In this document: positions 34,667 through 42,735 of the stretch, in pieces
Layout: each line of letters starts with the position of its first letter
Position numbering within the stretch: the first letter of the stretch is position 1
From: Dictyoglomus thermophilum H-6-12
GTDB lineage: Bacteria; Dictyoglomota; Dictyoglomia; Dictyoglomales; Dictyoglomaceae
Assembly (NCBI RefSeq): GCF_000020965.1
Contig: NC_011297.1
Span: 310,001 to 374,000, forward strand
Length of the DNA stretch: 64,000 bases
Direction of reading: 5' to 3'
Position numbers and translations under genes: made by a program
The notes under the pieces: generated by a model
The model's input: the letters and a program-made list of their open reading frames with translations, nothing else
What the model was told of the DNA's origin: nothing
Database searches by the model: none

Positions 34667-34867
34667 ATGTTTGATCTATCTCTCTGGGAAGAAAAAATTT
34701 CAAAAGAGTACGAAATGAGAAGTGAAGAGAAAAAGATTCTCTTTTTGGAAGTTTTTTACGCAACCAAGACTGTTAGTCAGAATATCACTCCTGTAAAAGA
34801 GGAATCTCCATCAGAGTTTAAGAAAAAATGTGTGTTTATACCTTGTAAGATTGGGGAGAGACTTTGA
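34667..34867 (+). CDS. Small protein, possibly a truncated nucleotidyltransferase
   Basis: The start is ATG 34667 after gaggggag, giving 66 residues. The opening LWEEKISKEYEMRSEEKKILFLEVFYAT resembles the helix that precedes the nucleotidyl-transfer domain in MNT-type minimal nucleotidyltransferases, but the GSRARG/DxD catalytic core is absent. A second short frame (34867-34932) follows immediately. It may be a decayed gene at the edge of the insertion. The assignment is weak. Confidence 0.35.
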   Translation: MFDLSLWEEKISKEYEMRSEEKKILFLEVFYATKTVSQNITPVKEESPSEFKKKCVFIPCKIGERL

Positions 34868-34989
34868 TGAGAGTTAATGTAACTTTTAAAGATTTCTATT
34901 GGGATGATGCTATACTTGTAAGGAGAAAATAAGACTATTACATTACTAGAAGTAGAAGTAAAATATATAGAAATAATCAAGTAAAATTA

Positions 34990-35012
34990 GGGGGGAATCA
35001 TTCCCCCCTTTT
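34990..35012 (+). terminator. Terminator downstream of the small ORFs
   Basis: GGGGGGAA (34990-34997) pairs with TTCCCCCC (35001-35008) around a 3-nt loop, followed by TTTT. Confidence 0.8.
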
Positions 35013-35033
35013 GGCCCTGGATGATACTATCTC

Positions 35034-35228
35034 TTATTTAGCAGTGGATTTGTTTATTAATCTATAAAGAGGACAATATCTTATTGCGGCTGTGAAAACA
35101 AGGATGGTACCAATTATATGGAGAATAACTGCCCAAGCTGTTCCTGACAATACTCCCCATTTTGTTAAGTGAGGAAGGATTAAACCTATAATAACTCTTA
35201 TGATGGCATCAGTCTTCCCTACGTTCAT
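35034..35228 (-). CDS. YgaP-type transmembrane protein, DUF2892
   Basis: A 64-residue membrane protein starting at the ATG at 35228, behind gggggggtaa. It has the DUF2892 opening NVGKTDAIIRVIIG, two hydrophobic helices (about residues 10-22 and 32-50), and the AIRYCPLYRLI ending with a Cys close to the membrane face. Related domains occur fused to rhodanese in YgaP. Function unknown; it stands alone between two + strand genes. Confidence 0.8.
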   Translation of the reverse strand: MNVGKTDAIIRVIIGLILPHLTKWGVLSGTAWAVILHIIGTILVFTAAIRYCPLYRLINKSTAK

Positions 35229-35356
35229 TTTTTTTACCCCCCCTTTTGAATTTGAAATAATTATACATACAAATGTAAAAAATTTCAATATGTCATTTAA
35301 TAATTATGGCTTATAATTTTAACTAAATAATTTTTTTATAAAAGGAGTGATATTTT

Positions 35357-36388
35357 ATGGGATTTATAGACTTGAGAAGTGATACTGTAACAAAACCTAC
35401 GGAAGAGATGCGTAAAGCGATGTATTCTGCTGAGGTTGGAGATGACGGATATGGAGAAGATCCTACGGTAAATTTTTTAGAAGAAAAGGCAGCAGAAATC
35501 TTAGGCAAAGAGGCAGGACTTTTTGTAGTCTCTGGGACTATGGGAAATCAGGTAGCTTTGTTAACTTGGACCCGCCCCGGAGATGAAGTTATATTAGAGT
35601 CTGAATCTCATATTTACTATTATGAGGCAGGAGGAATGGCTGCTAATTCGGGGGTTCAGCCCTTTTTGATTGACGGAAAAGATGGAATGATGCCTATAGA
35701 GGAGATAAGAAAAGCCATAAGACCTAAAGGTAGAGTTTTTCCTAATACATCTCTTATAGTTCTTGAAAATACTCATAATAGAGCTGGAGGTAAAGTTTTG
35801 CCTCTTGGTTATATGAAAGAGGTTTATGAGTTAAGTAGAGAACATAATATACCTATCCATCTTGATGGTGCAAGGATATTCAATGCAGCTATCCATTTGA
35901 AAGTTTCTGCTAAAGAGATTGCAAAATATGCAGACTCAGTTATGTTTTGCCTCTCTAAAGGACTTTCTTGTCCTATGGGCTCTCTTCTTGTAGGTCCTAA
36001 AGAATTCATAGAGGAAGCAAGAAGAAAAAGACAAAGGCTTGGTGGTGGGTTAAGACAGGCTGGTGTGGTTGCTGCATGTGGAATTGTTGCCCTTGAAAAG
36101 ATGATTGACAGATTAGAAGAGGATCATGAGAAGGCTAAGATATTATATGAATTTTTGAAAGATATGGAGATTTTTAATGTTGAAAGGCCTGATACTAATA
36201 TTTTAAAGGTAAAAATTAAAATAAATAAAAAGGCAAGAGAATTTTTAGCCGAGTTTAAAAAATATGGGCTTCTTGCCACAAGTTTCGATGATGAAACTTT
36301 AAGATTTGTTACTCATAAAGATGTTTCCTTTGAGGATATAGAAAAGGCTAAAGGAATTATATATAAAGTATGTAAATTGATGGATTGA
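35357..36388 (+). CDS. ltaE: Low-specificity L-threonine aldolase
   Basis: A 343-residue PLP enzyme of fold type I that cleaves threonine or allo-threonine to glycine and acetaldehyde. Signatures are DLRSDTVTKPT at residues 5-15, VGDDGYGEDPTVN near 29, HLDGARIFNAA near 170 with the PLP-binding Asp, and CLSKGLSCPMGS near 197 with the Schiff-base Lys. Length and motifs are complete. The start is ATG 35357 with aaaggagtga in front. Its stop codon overlaps the -35 box of the next gene's promoter. Confidence 0.92.
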   Translation: MGFIDLRSDTVTKPTEEMRKAMYSAEVGDDGYGEDPTVNFLEEKAAEILGKEAGLFVVSGTMGNQVALLTWTRPGDEVILESESHIYYYEAGGMAANSGVQPFLIDGKDGMMPIEEIRKAIRPKGRVFPNTSLIVLENTHNRAGGKVLPLGYMKEVYELSREHNIPIHLDGARIFNAAIHLKVSAKEIAKYADSVMFCLSKGLSCPMGSLLVGPKEFIEEARRKRQRLGGGLRQAGVVAACGIVALEKMIDRLEEDHEKAKILYEFLKDMEIFNVERPDTNILKVKIKINKKAREFLAEFKKYGLLATSFDDETLRFVTHKDVSFEDIEKAKGIIYKVCKLMD

Positions 36389-36413
36389 CAAATGGTTTTT
36401 TGGGTAGTATATT
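36385..36413 (+). promoter_or_regulatory. Promoter of the polysaccharide deacetylase gene
   Basis: TTGACA (36385-36390), a 17-bp spacer and TATATT (36408-36413). The -35 box contains the TGA stop of the threonine aldolase gene. Confidence 0.7.
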
Positions 36414-36459
36414 GTTTATCAAAACGTTTTTATGTATTAAATAAGTGGGGAGGTTTGCT

Positions 36460-37167
36460 ATGAAAAAGTTAGTCATGGTTTTACTTCTTTCTTTATTTTT
36501 TGTCCCATCCCTTGCTACCCAAGAGTATCCAAAGCCTGATAAACTCTGTGCATTAACTTTTGATGACGGACCTGATGCAAGGCTTACCCCACGAGTACTT
36601 GATAAGCTTGAAAAATATAACGTAGTTGCTACCTTTTTCCTTGTTGGGCAGAGAATAAATGATAGTGTAAAGCCTGTGCTTGACAGAATGGTAGCTATGG
36701 GATGTGAATTTGGCAATCATTCTTGGGATTATAATCCGATGGATAAGATGGATCCTGAAAAGATTAAGGAATACATAAAAAGGACTAATGAAGCTATAGA
36801 AAAATATACAGGGAAAACTCCTCGCTTTTTCCGTCCACCAAATCTTGCAGTAAGTCCTGTTATGTTTGAGGTTATAAATATGCCCTTCGCAAGTGGGGTT
36901 CTTGGATTTGATTGGGCAGGATGTGATAGAACTCCTGAAAATATTGCAAATAATGTTTTAAAAGGTATTAGAGATGGTGCTATTATACTCTTACACGATG
37001 TACAGCCAGAACCTCATCCTACTCCCGAGGCTTTGGATATCTTAATACCAGAGTTAAAAAAGAGAGGATATGAGTTTGTAACCCTAAGTGAGCTCTTCAA
37101 GAGAAAGGGTGTAGATCCTACAGATCCTAAGTATAAAAATAAGATGTGGGTTTATGTAGAGCCATAA
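36460..37167 (+). CDS. Secreted polysaccharide deacetylase (NodB domain)
   Basis: The start is ATG 36460 behind ggggaggttt, giving 235 residues. A signal peptide (hydrophobic residues 4-17) precedes a NodB domain with TFDDGPDARLTP (catalytic Asp and metal Asp), GNHSWDYNP (metal His), FFRPPNL and the late ILLHDV motif. The usual second metal His of an HSxxHP motif is replaced: here the motif reads HSWDYNP. It would remove acetyl groups from chitin, peptidoglycan or xylan outside the cell. It has its own promoter and terminator. Confidence 0.87.
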   Translation: MKKLVMVLLLSLFFVPSLATQEYPKPDKLCALTFDDGPDARLTPRVLDKLEKYNVVATFFLVGQRINDSVKPVLDRMVAMGCEFGNHSWDYNPMDKMDPEKIKEYIKRTNEAIEKYTGKTPRFFRPPNLAVSPVMFEVINMPFASGVLGFDWAGCDRTPENIANNVLKGIRDGAIILLHDVQPEPHPTPEALDILIPELKKRGYEFVTLSELFKRKGVDPTDPKYKNKMWVYVEP

Positions 37168-37194
37168 AAGCGAGGTAGGGGGATTTAAAGGAAA

Positions 37195-37235
37195 GGGGAG
37201 AGAGGATTTTTATCCTCTCTCTCCTTATATTTTTT
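37195..37235 (+). terminator. Terminator after the deacetylase gene
   Basis: Arms 37195-37206 and 37213-37224 (GGGGAGAGAGGA with TCCTCTCTCTCC, one G-T pair), loop of 6, followed by a T-rich tract. It may also serve the convergent laminarinase gene. Confidence 0.85.
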
Positions 37236-37248
37236 ATTTTTTTTATTT

Positions 37249-39138
37249 TTATTGAATTTTTTCTAACTTAACATCTTTGAAGTAGACTTTTCCTGTGGCA
37301 GGATTTGAAGTTTTTCCAAGTTCAAAGGAGAGATTTGCTCTTGGATCTTGATTATTGTTAAAGGTGAACTCAAGGGTAAAGGTTTGCCAATTAGTAGTTA
37401 GATTGCAAGTTGTGTTTGCATATAGAGCATAGGTTGTTGGGTTAAGGAATTTTACATTAATATCTCTTGGAGTGTCTGCTTTAGCTTGGAAAGTTAATCT
37501 GTAGGTATTTCCTGCTGTAAGTCCTACCCATTGATTGAACTGTACATGCCAAGATTCCCAGCCTGTGTCTGTCACATCTACTATTGCCATTTTGTTTGCG
37601 GTATCTATTGTTGCTGTAGCAGTTCCACCCATACCGTATGGTGATCCATACCATAAGAACCAGTCATCGGGCCAGTTTGTTTGATCATTTGTGAATGGGA
37701 ATTCAAATGTTCCGTTGTTTATTTCTTCCATGGTTACACCTTTGTATACTTTTATATAATCCACATACATTTTCTGTGGAAATACGGTAGTATTATCAGG
37801 GTATCCAGGCCAGTAGCCACCTACTGCTACATTCATTATGATAAAGAATGGATGATCAAATACCCAATCTCCGGGAACCTCTGTTCTTGTTATAGTGAAG
37901 AACTTCTGATCATCCACATACCAGGATATTCCTATTGGATCCCACTCTATGGCAAAGATGTGGAAGTCTTGGGAGAAGTCTCCCGATGGAAGGGTATAGT
38001 TTCCTCCCTTACCACTTGCTCCAGAGTACCCAGGTCCATGTATTGTACCATATACCTTGTTGGGTTCATGTCCCACAAGTTCCATTACATCTATCTCGCC
38101 ACAAGTAGGCCATCCTACTTGTGTGATATTTTCGCCAAGCATCCATAGAGCAGGCCATATTCCTTTACCTTTTGGAAGTTTTGCTCTAAACTCTATCCTT
38201 CCAAATTTTACATCAAATTTTCCTTGGGTCTTCATCCTCGCAGAGGTGTAATTGTATGTTTCAGGGGTTCCGTCTTGGTTATCGTCTGCTGTTACAGTCT
38301 CTTGTTTGGCCTCAATTACTAAGACTCCATTCTCTACGTAGGCATTTTCTCTCTTATAGTACTCTGATTCTCCATTACCCCATCCTGGAAGGTTTGGTCC
38401 ACCATTACCAATTTCGAAACTCCAAGTATTTTCGTCTATTGTATTATTATCAAAATTCTGTTCCCATACTACTGCATACCAGTATTTTTGTCCTAATGCT
38501 GGTGGTGGAGGAGGTGGTTCAGCAGTACCAACTTTTACAAGTTTTACATTATCAATGTAAATTGTTCCATCATCTCGTCCAAGTTGGAATTCAAATCTTG
38601 CTGCTGTATCTGTGGCTTGTTTCATAGTAAATTCAAAGGTATAAGTTTGTCTTTGGGGGGTAATATCTATGGCATATCCTCCTGATTGATCTGCAGGTTG
38701 TCCACTTGGTGGTGGATTATATGGAGTCCAACCTTTATATCCATTTGCTCCTATTTTTACTCCAATTCTTCTATTCTTGGTTGCCCATGCCTCAAAGCTT
38801 ACCCTATATATTCCTAAGTACTCTACAGTAATTGGCGATTGTAATAGTTGTACTGACCAAGTATTTGGCCCACCATTAGTTATTTCAACCTTTAATACTC
38901 CATTTTCAACCGTTCCTGTAGCTACCGCCCCATCGCCAGTTCTAAAGAGCCATGTTCCTTGGGTATTGAAATCACCATTAGGAAGTTCAGGATAAGTGTC
39001 ACTTATATAAATAAGTGGTTTTGAAAAATCTCCATTTTGGAGAATGTTTACTTCTGTTGAAGCTTGAGTCCTTGGTGCACAGCCGGCAATCAGTAAGATC
39101 AATAAGGTAAGAAGTAGAATAGAAAAATATCTTTTCAT
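37249..39138 (-). CDS. Laminarinase lipoprotein: GH16 with carbohydrate-binding modules at both ends
   Basis: A 629-residue endo-1,3-beta-glucanase. A lipoprotein signal (LLILLIAGC, lipobox Cys at residue 20) anchors it at the surface. Residues about 33-207 form a CBM4/9-like beta-sandwich (ILQNGDFSKP start). A proline hinge (EPPPPPPA) leads to the GH16 domain at about 218-465, with the catalytic block GEIDVMELVG (nucleophile Glu in EID, acid/base Glu in MEL). A second CBM4/9-like module (EINNGTFEFPF to the end) closes the chain. It should cut laminarin-type beta-1,3-glucans. It is monocistronic, with a strong promoter containing a palindrome. Confidence 0.92.
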   Translation of the reverse strand: MKRYFSILLLTLLILLIAGCAPRTQASTEVNILQNGDFSKPLIYISDTYPELPNGDFNTQGTWLFRTGDGAVATGTVENGVLKVEITNGGPNTWSVQLLQSPITVEYLGIYRVSFEAWATKNRRIGVKIGANGYKGWTPYNPPPSGQPADQSGGYAIDITPQRQTYTFEFTMKQATDTAARFEFQLGRDDGTIYIDNVKLVKVGTAEPPPPPPALGQKYWYAVVWEQNFDNNTIDENTWSFEIGNGGPNLPGWGNGESEYYKRENAYVENGVLVIEAKQETVTADDNQDGTPETYNYTSARMKTQGKFDVKFGRIEFRAKLPKGKGIWPALWMLGENITQVGWPTCGEIDVMELVGHEPNKVYGTIHGPGYSGASGKGGNYTLPSGDFSQDFHIFAIEWDPIGISWYVDDQKFFTITRTEVPGDWVFDHPFFIIMNVAVGGYWPGYPDNTTVFPQKMYVDYIKVYKGVTMEEINNGTFEFPFTNDQTNWPDDWFLWYGSPYGMGGTATATIDTANKMAIVDVTDTGWESWHVQFNQWVGLTAGNTYRLTFQAKADTPRDINVKFLNPTTYALYANTTCNLTTNWQTFTLEFTFNNNQDPRANLSFELGKTSNPATGKVYFKDVKLEKIQ

Positions 39139-39266
39139 ATTTTTTGTTTCCCCCTTTTAATAAAGGTTTGAGGGTAAGAAAAAACTAATTTGTTTTAGTG
39201 AGTTTTGTTTACCATATCCCTCCTTTCTTTGTTTGATTTCAGAAAATAACAATTTCTTTTAATATT

Positions 39267-39295
39267 AGTTTAAATAAAGTAAACTTTATTGTCAA
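39267..39295 (-). promoter_or_regulatory. Laminarinase promoter with an 18-bp palindrome in the spacer
   Basis: On the minus strand TTGACA (39295-39290) is followed after 17 bp by TAAACT (39272-39267). The spacer and one flanking base form a palindrome, AATAAAGT-AA-ACTTTATT (39273-39290), with perfect 8-bp arms. A repressor such as a LacI- or TetR-type dimer bound there would occlude the promoter. Confidence 0.6.
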
Positions 39296-39323
39296 TAGAG
39301 GGTTAAACCGATTACAACTTAGG

Positions 39324-39647
39324 TTATTCCTTCTTTTTAAGCCTTACAGCAGTACCATATGCGAGTATTTCTGCAACTCCTTGCATAATTTGAGTTGTAC
39401 CAAACCTTACTCCTATTACTGCATCAGCCCCTAATCTTTTTGCCTCTTCAATCATCCTATCTAATGCTTGTTCTCTTGCTTCTCCTATTAGTTTTGTGTA
39501 TTCGACTACTTCTCCACCTACTAAATTTCTAAGGCTTGCCAATATATCTTTACCTACGTGCCTTGTTCTTGCTGTACTCCCCTTAACAATTCCCAAAATT
39601 TCAATCACCTCATAGCCAGGAACATACTCAGTTGTAGTAATAATCAT
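39324..39647 (-). CDS. YbjQ/UPF0145 family protein
   Basis: A 107-residue protein matching the YbjQ heavy-metal-binding-like family, which assembles into pentamers. It opens MIITTTEYVPGYEVIEILGIV, has the TARTRHVGKDI stretch, and ends with LGADAVIGVRF and EILAYGTAV strands. The biochemical role of the family is unknown. It is transcribed with the small membrane protein gene upstream (13-bp gap). Confidence 0.88.
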   Translation of the reverse strand: MIITTTEYVPGYEVIEILGIVKGSTARTRHVGKDILASLRNLVGGEVVEYTKLIGEAREQALDRMIEEAKRLGADAVIGVRFGTTQIMQGVAEILAYGTAVRLKKKE

Positions 39648-39660
39648 ATTTTTACCTCCC

Positions 39661-39864
39661 TCACCATCTTACATCTTTATATTTCTCATCTTCACTTTTA
39701 CTCTTAATCCTATCTTTCAAGACCTTTATAAAGAGAAGGCCAAAGGCAAGAATTAATAAAAGGCCAATTAAGCCTACAGGAAAGGCGAGAATTAGACCAA
39801 AAATTATAGCAAGGAGCCATATTATTACAATAATAGATAATATTAAATAGGCTATTCTCTCCAT
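39661..39864 (-). CDS. Small two-helix membrane protein
   Basis: 67 residues with two adjacent hydrophobic helices (about residues 5-25 and 28-48, rich in Ile, Leu and Gly) and a Lys/Glu/Asp-rich cytoplasmic tail. A ribosome-binding site (ggaggtt) precedes the ATG. Not a recognised family. It precedes the YbjQ-like gene and probably shares its transcript. Confidence 0.6.
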   Translation of the reverse strand: MERIAYLILSIIVIIWLLAIIFGLILAFPVGLIGLLLILAFGLLFIKVLKDRIKSKSEDEKYKDVRW

Positions 39865-39884
39865 ATTTTAACCTCCATAGGAGT

Positions 39885-39971
39885 TGGTGCGGATGGGGGG
39901 ACTTGAACCCCCACGGGGTTTTACCCCACAAGATCCTGAATCTTGCGCGTCTGCCATTCCGCCACATCCGC
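39885..39971 (-). tRNA. tRNA-Leu(CAG) with encoded CCA
   Basis: A class II tRNA of 87 nt including CCA. The acceptor stem GCGGATG pairs with CATCCGC. The anticodon loop TTCAGGA is closed by CAAGA/TCTTG, giving anticodon CAG. A long variable arm follows (GGGGT...ACCCC), then the T arm GGGGG-TTCAAGT-CCCCC. The discriminator base is A. On the plus strand the CCA appears as TGG at 39885-39887. Confidence 0.95.
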
Positions 39972-39994
39972 AAAAATCTCTATCTTATATTTTA

Positions 39995-40975
39995 TCAGAT
40001 TTTAGAAAGTAATACCATGTAGAGGGGCATTATGATAATGCTAAATAAAGTAGTGTATGTAATCATACTTACGGCAAATTCATAATCTCCTCCATACATC
40101 CTTGCTACAATGGCAGAGTTTACCATAACTGGCATTGCAGACATTATGACAAATACATCTCTCATTAATTTAGGTATAGGTATAAAAAATTCCAAAAGTA
40201 TTACAAGGAGTGGTGTTATTAAAAATCTACCTAAGAAGGTTAAGATAGCATCTTTATCAAGCTTAAATTTTTCAAACCCCATGTTATACATTATGATGCT
40301 TACATAGAATAGAGAAAGGGGAGTAGTAAGATTTCCAATTAGTTTGAAGCTATCAAATAAAAATTTGGGAAGTTTAAGATCCATGATAACTATACCTACA
40401 CCTACTAAGAATCCCAAGAAAGGAGGATTAAGAATCCTCTTTAATGTTTCTATATTAAAGATTTTTTCTTTTTTCTCCTGGGTATCAAGGATTACTCCAT
40501 AAACACCAAGACTCCACCATATGGTAGTATTTGCCATATAGTAAAGGAGAGTATAGGGGGTAGCAATCTCTCCAAAGAGGGCTTGAGACATGGGAAGTCC
40601 TATAAAAATGGAGTTTGAGAGGGAGAAGATTCCTGCCAAAAGACCTCTTCTTCCCTTTTTTGTTTTAAAAATGAGGGCTAAAAAATAGCCTAAGAAATAG
40701 GATATTAGTATTGATAAAAAGGGTATAATAAGACCTTTTGCAGAATTGATGAGATCATTTTTGGTGAAAAAGGATGATATGTTTACAATCATACCCAAGG
40801 GAAGACTGAGGTTCAAAACTATTTTTGCAAAAAGATCTGCTGTTTTTTCTTCAAACCATCTTTTATGAGTTAATAGATATCCTATAGCTATGATGATAAC
40901 TATCTCTAATACTCCTTGTAGCGCAGAGAAAAATACCCTCATAAACTCCTCCTTTTTTTGAAAAGAATAACACAA
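39995..40975 (-). CDS. Auxin efflux carrier (AEC) family transporter
   Basis: A 326-residue membrane protein with about ten helices, of the bile acid/auxin permease-like AEC family that exports organic acids. Its first helix follows MRVFFSALQGVLEIVIIIAIGYLL; the likely start is this Met (ATG at about 40942, behind aggagg), shortening the chain by 11 residues. FSLSNSIFIGLPMSQALFG is a family landmark, and a C-terminal MSAMPVMVNSAIVARMYGGD segment is present. The substrate is unknown (malate-like acids in characterised members). It is the first gene after the tRNA on this strand. Confidence 0.85.
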   Translation of the reverse strand: MCYSFQKKEEFMRVFFSALQGVLEIVIIIAIGYLLTHKRWFEEKTADLFAKIVLNLSLPLGMIVNISSFFTKNDLINSAKGLIIPFLSILISYFLGYFLALIFKTKKGRRGLLAGIFSLSNSIFIGLPMSQALFGEIATPYTLLYYMANTTIWWSLGVYGVILDTQEKKEKIFNIETLKRILNPPFLGFLVGVGIVIMDLKLPKFLFDSFKLIGNLTTPLSLFYVSIIMYNMGFEKFKLDKDAILTFLGRFLITPLLVILLEFFIPIPKLMRDVFVIMSAMPVMVNSAIVARMYGGDYEFAVSMITYTTLFSIIIMPLYMVLLSKI

Positions 40976-41082
40976 ATTGAATTTTTAAATGAAGATGAAA
41001 AAATAAGAGAAGGACTTGAAGCTATATATGATTATTGCATGTTTACTTCCTTTAAAGATTTTTTAGAAACTTGAACTCTTAA

Positions 41083-42723
41083 ATGAAAAACTTTTTGAAA
41101 GGTTTATTGGTTTTAGCTGTTATCCTCTTTTTTATTCTCCTCTCTCGTTTCAATTTTCTTCTCTTTCATGTAATAATAGAGCTTTATTCTATCCTCATAG
41201 GAATAATGATCTTTATCCTTTCCACTTCTACTTATCAATTTGTTAAGACAAATTATTTTACTTTTATTGGTATTTCCTACTTATTTGTTAGTTTATTAGA
41301 TTTTGTGCACACGTTAGCCTATAAGAGAATGAATATTTTTCCTTTTGTGAATACTGCAAATTATGCTACCCAGTTTTGGATCTCTGCAAGATATTTAGAG
41401 GCTGTATCTTTATTTTTATCTCCCTTTTTTATTAAAAGAAAACTAAAACTAATTCCTACCTACTTAGGCTATTTTCTTTATTTTATTGCTTCACTTCTTT
41501 CCATTTTCTATTTTAAGAATTTCCCAGCATGCTACATTGAAGGTTTTGGACTTACTACTTTTAAAATAGCAAGCGAGTATATTATCTCTTTGATACTTCT
41601 TCTTGCCATATATAATCATTGGAAGAATAAAGATTACTTTTATCCCTATGTACTTAAACTTTTAATATTTAGTATTGTTTCAACCATTATAAGCGAGATG
41701 TTTTTTACTCTTTATGTAGATGTTTATGGAATGATGAATGCTATGGGGCATATATTTAAGCTTATCTCCTTTTATCTCATTTATATGTCCATTGTGGAGA
41801 CTTCTCTAAGAAGTCCTTATAGAACTATCTTTTATGAGTTTTTAAAAGAATCAAAAAGCTTTAAGGACTATATAGAATATGCAGGAATTATGTTTTTGAT
41901 ATTGGATACCAAAGGAAATATTATTCTTATAAATAAAAGGGGAGAAGAGATTTTAGGTTATAAAAGAGAAGAGATTATAGGTAGAAACTGGTTTGAAAAT
42001 TTTGTCCCTGAGGAGATAAGGGATGAATTGAGAAAATATTTTGAGTTTTTAATAAGAAATAATGCCTTTGAGCAAGAGGATAAATTCAAGGAGAATCCAG
42101 TTAAGACAAGAGATGGGATTAAAATCATAAGATGGTATAACACTATTTTAAGGGATGAAAAAGGCAAAATTGTAGGAGTAATCTCATCGGGAGAGGATAT
42201 TACAGAAAAGAAGAAGGAAGAGGATTTTCTAAAATATTTAGCTTCAGTAGATCCTCTTACAGGTGTATACAACAAAAGGGTTGGTTTTGAAATCTTTCAA
42301 AAAGAAATGGGCTTATCTTTAGTGAGAAATAGTCCCTTAGCTGTGGTGTTTGTAGATATTGATGATCTTAAAAAAGTGAATGATAATTTTGGACATAATG
42401 AGGGAGACGTTTATATAAAAATAATAACGGAGGCAATTAAAAAGAATATTAGGAAAACAGATACTCTATTTAGATTTGGAGGAGATGAGTTTGTTTTAAT
42501 TTTGCCTCATTGTGATAGGGAGACAGCAGAGAGGATTATAGAAAAGATTTTGGTAAATTTAAAGAAGTTAAGGGAAGAATTAAATAAACCCTATGAATTC
42601 TCTTTTAGTTATGGTATTGCAGTGTTTTATCCCAAAGAGGGTAAGAGTATAGATGATCTTGTAAGGGAAGCAGATATGAAGATGTATGAAATGAAAAAAA
42701 CAAAAAATAAGGAGGGGGAGTAA
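41083..42723 (+). CDS. Diguanylate cyclase with MASE3 sensor and PAS domains
   Basis: A 546-residue protein. Residues 1-235 form a MASE3 membrane sensor with seven or eight helices (DFVHTLAYKRMNIFPF and ANYATQFWISARYLEA signatures). A PAS domain with PAC ending spans about 265-385 (LILDTKGNIILINKRGEEILGY). A GGDEF domain spans about 390-546, with the active loop RFGGDEFVLI and DIDDLKKVND. It should make cyclic di-GMP in response to a small hydrophobic or redox signal. No RxxD inhibitory site is evident upstream of GGDEF. It ends inside a palindrome shared with the convergent reductase gene. Confidence 0.92.
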   Translation: MKNFLKGLLVLAVILFFILLSRFNFLLFHVIIELYSILIGIMIFILSTSTYQFVKTNYFTFIGISYLFVSLLDFVHTLAYKRMNIFPFVNTANYATQFWISARYLEAVSLFLSPFFIKRKLKLIPTYLGYFLYFIASLLSIFYFKNFPACYIEGFGLTTFKIASEYIISLILLLAIYNHWKNKDYFYPYVLKLLIFSIVSTIISEMFFTLYVDVYGMMNAMGHIFKLISFYLIYMSIVETSLRSPYRTIFYEFLKESKSFKDYIEYAGIMFLILDTKGNIILINKRGEEILGYKREEIIGRNWFENFVPEEIRDELRKYFEFLIRNNAFEQEDKFKENPVKTRDGIKIIRWYNTILRDEKGKIVGVISSGEDITEKKKEEDFLKYLASVDPLTGVYNKRVGFEIFQKEMGLSLVRNSPLAVVFVDIDDLKKVNDNFGHNEGDVYIKIITEAIKKNIRKTDTLFRFGGDEFVLILPHCDRETAERIIEKILVNLKKLREELNKPYEFSFSYGIAVFYPKEGKSIDDLVREADMKMYEMKKTKNKEGE

Positions 42724-42735
42724 ATTTACTCCCCC
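42714..42735. terminator. Shared palindrome spanning two convergent stop codons
   Basis: GGGGGAGTAAA and its exact complement TTTACTCCCCC form a 22-bp palindrome that contains the TAA of the cyclase gene and the TAA of the reductase gene. No long T-run follows on either strand. It probably acts as a bidirectional terminator or 3' stabilising stem. Confidence 0.6.

Noticed and set aside
37681-38148. Open frame of 155 codons on the plus strand within the laminarinase gene
   Set aside because: The opposite strand encodes the GH16 domain with all catalytic motifs; this frame has no recognisable features and no start signal.
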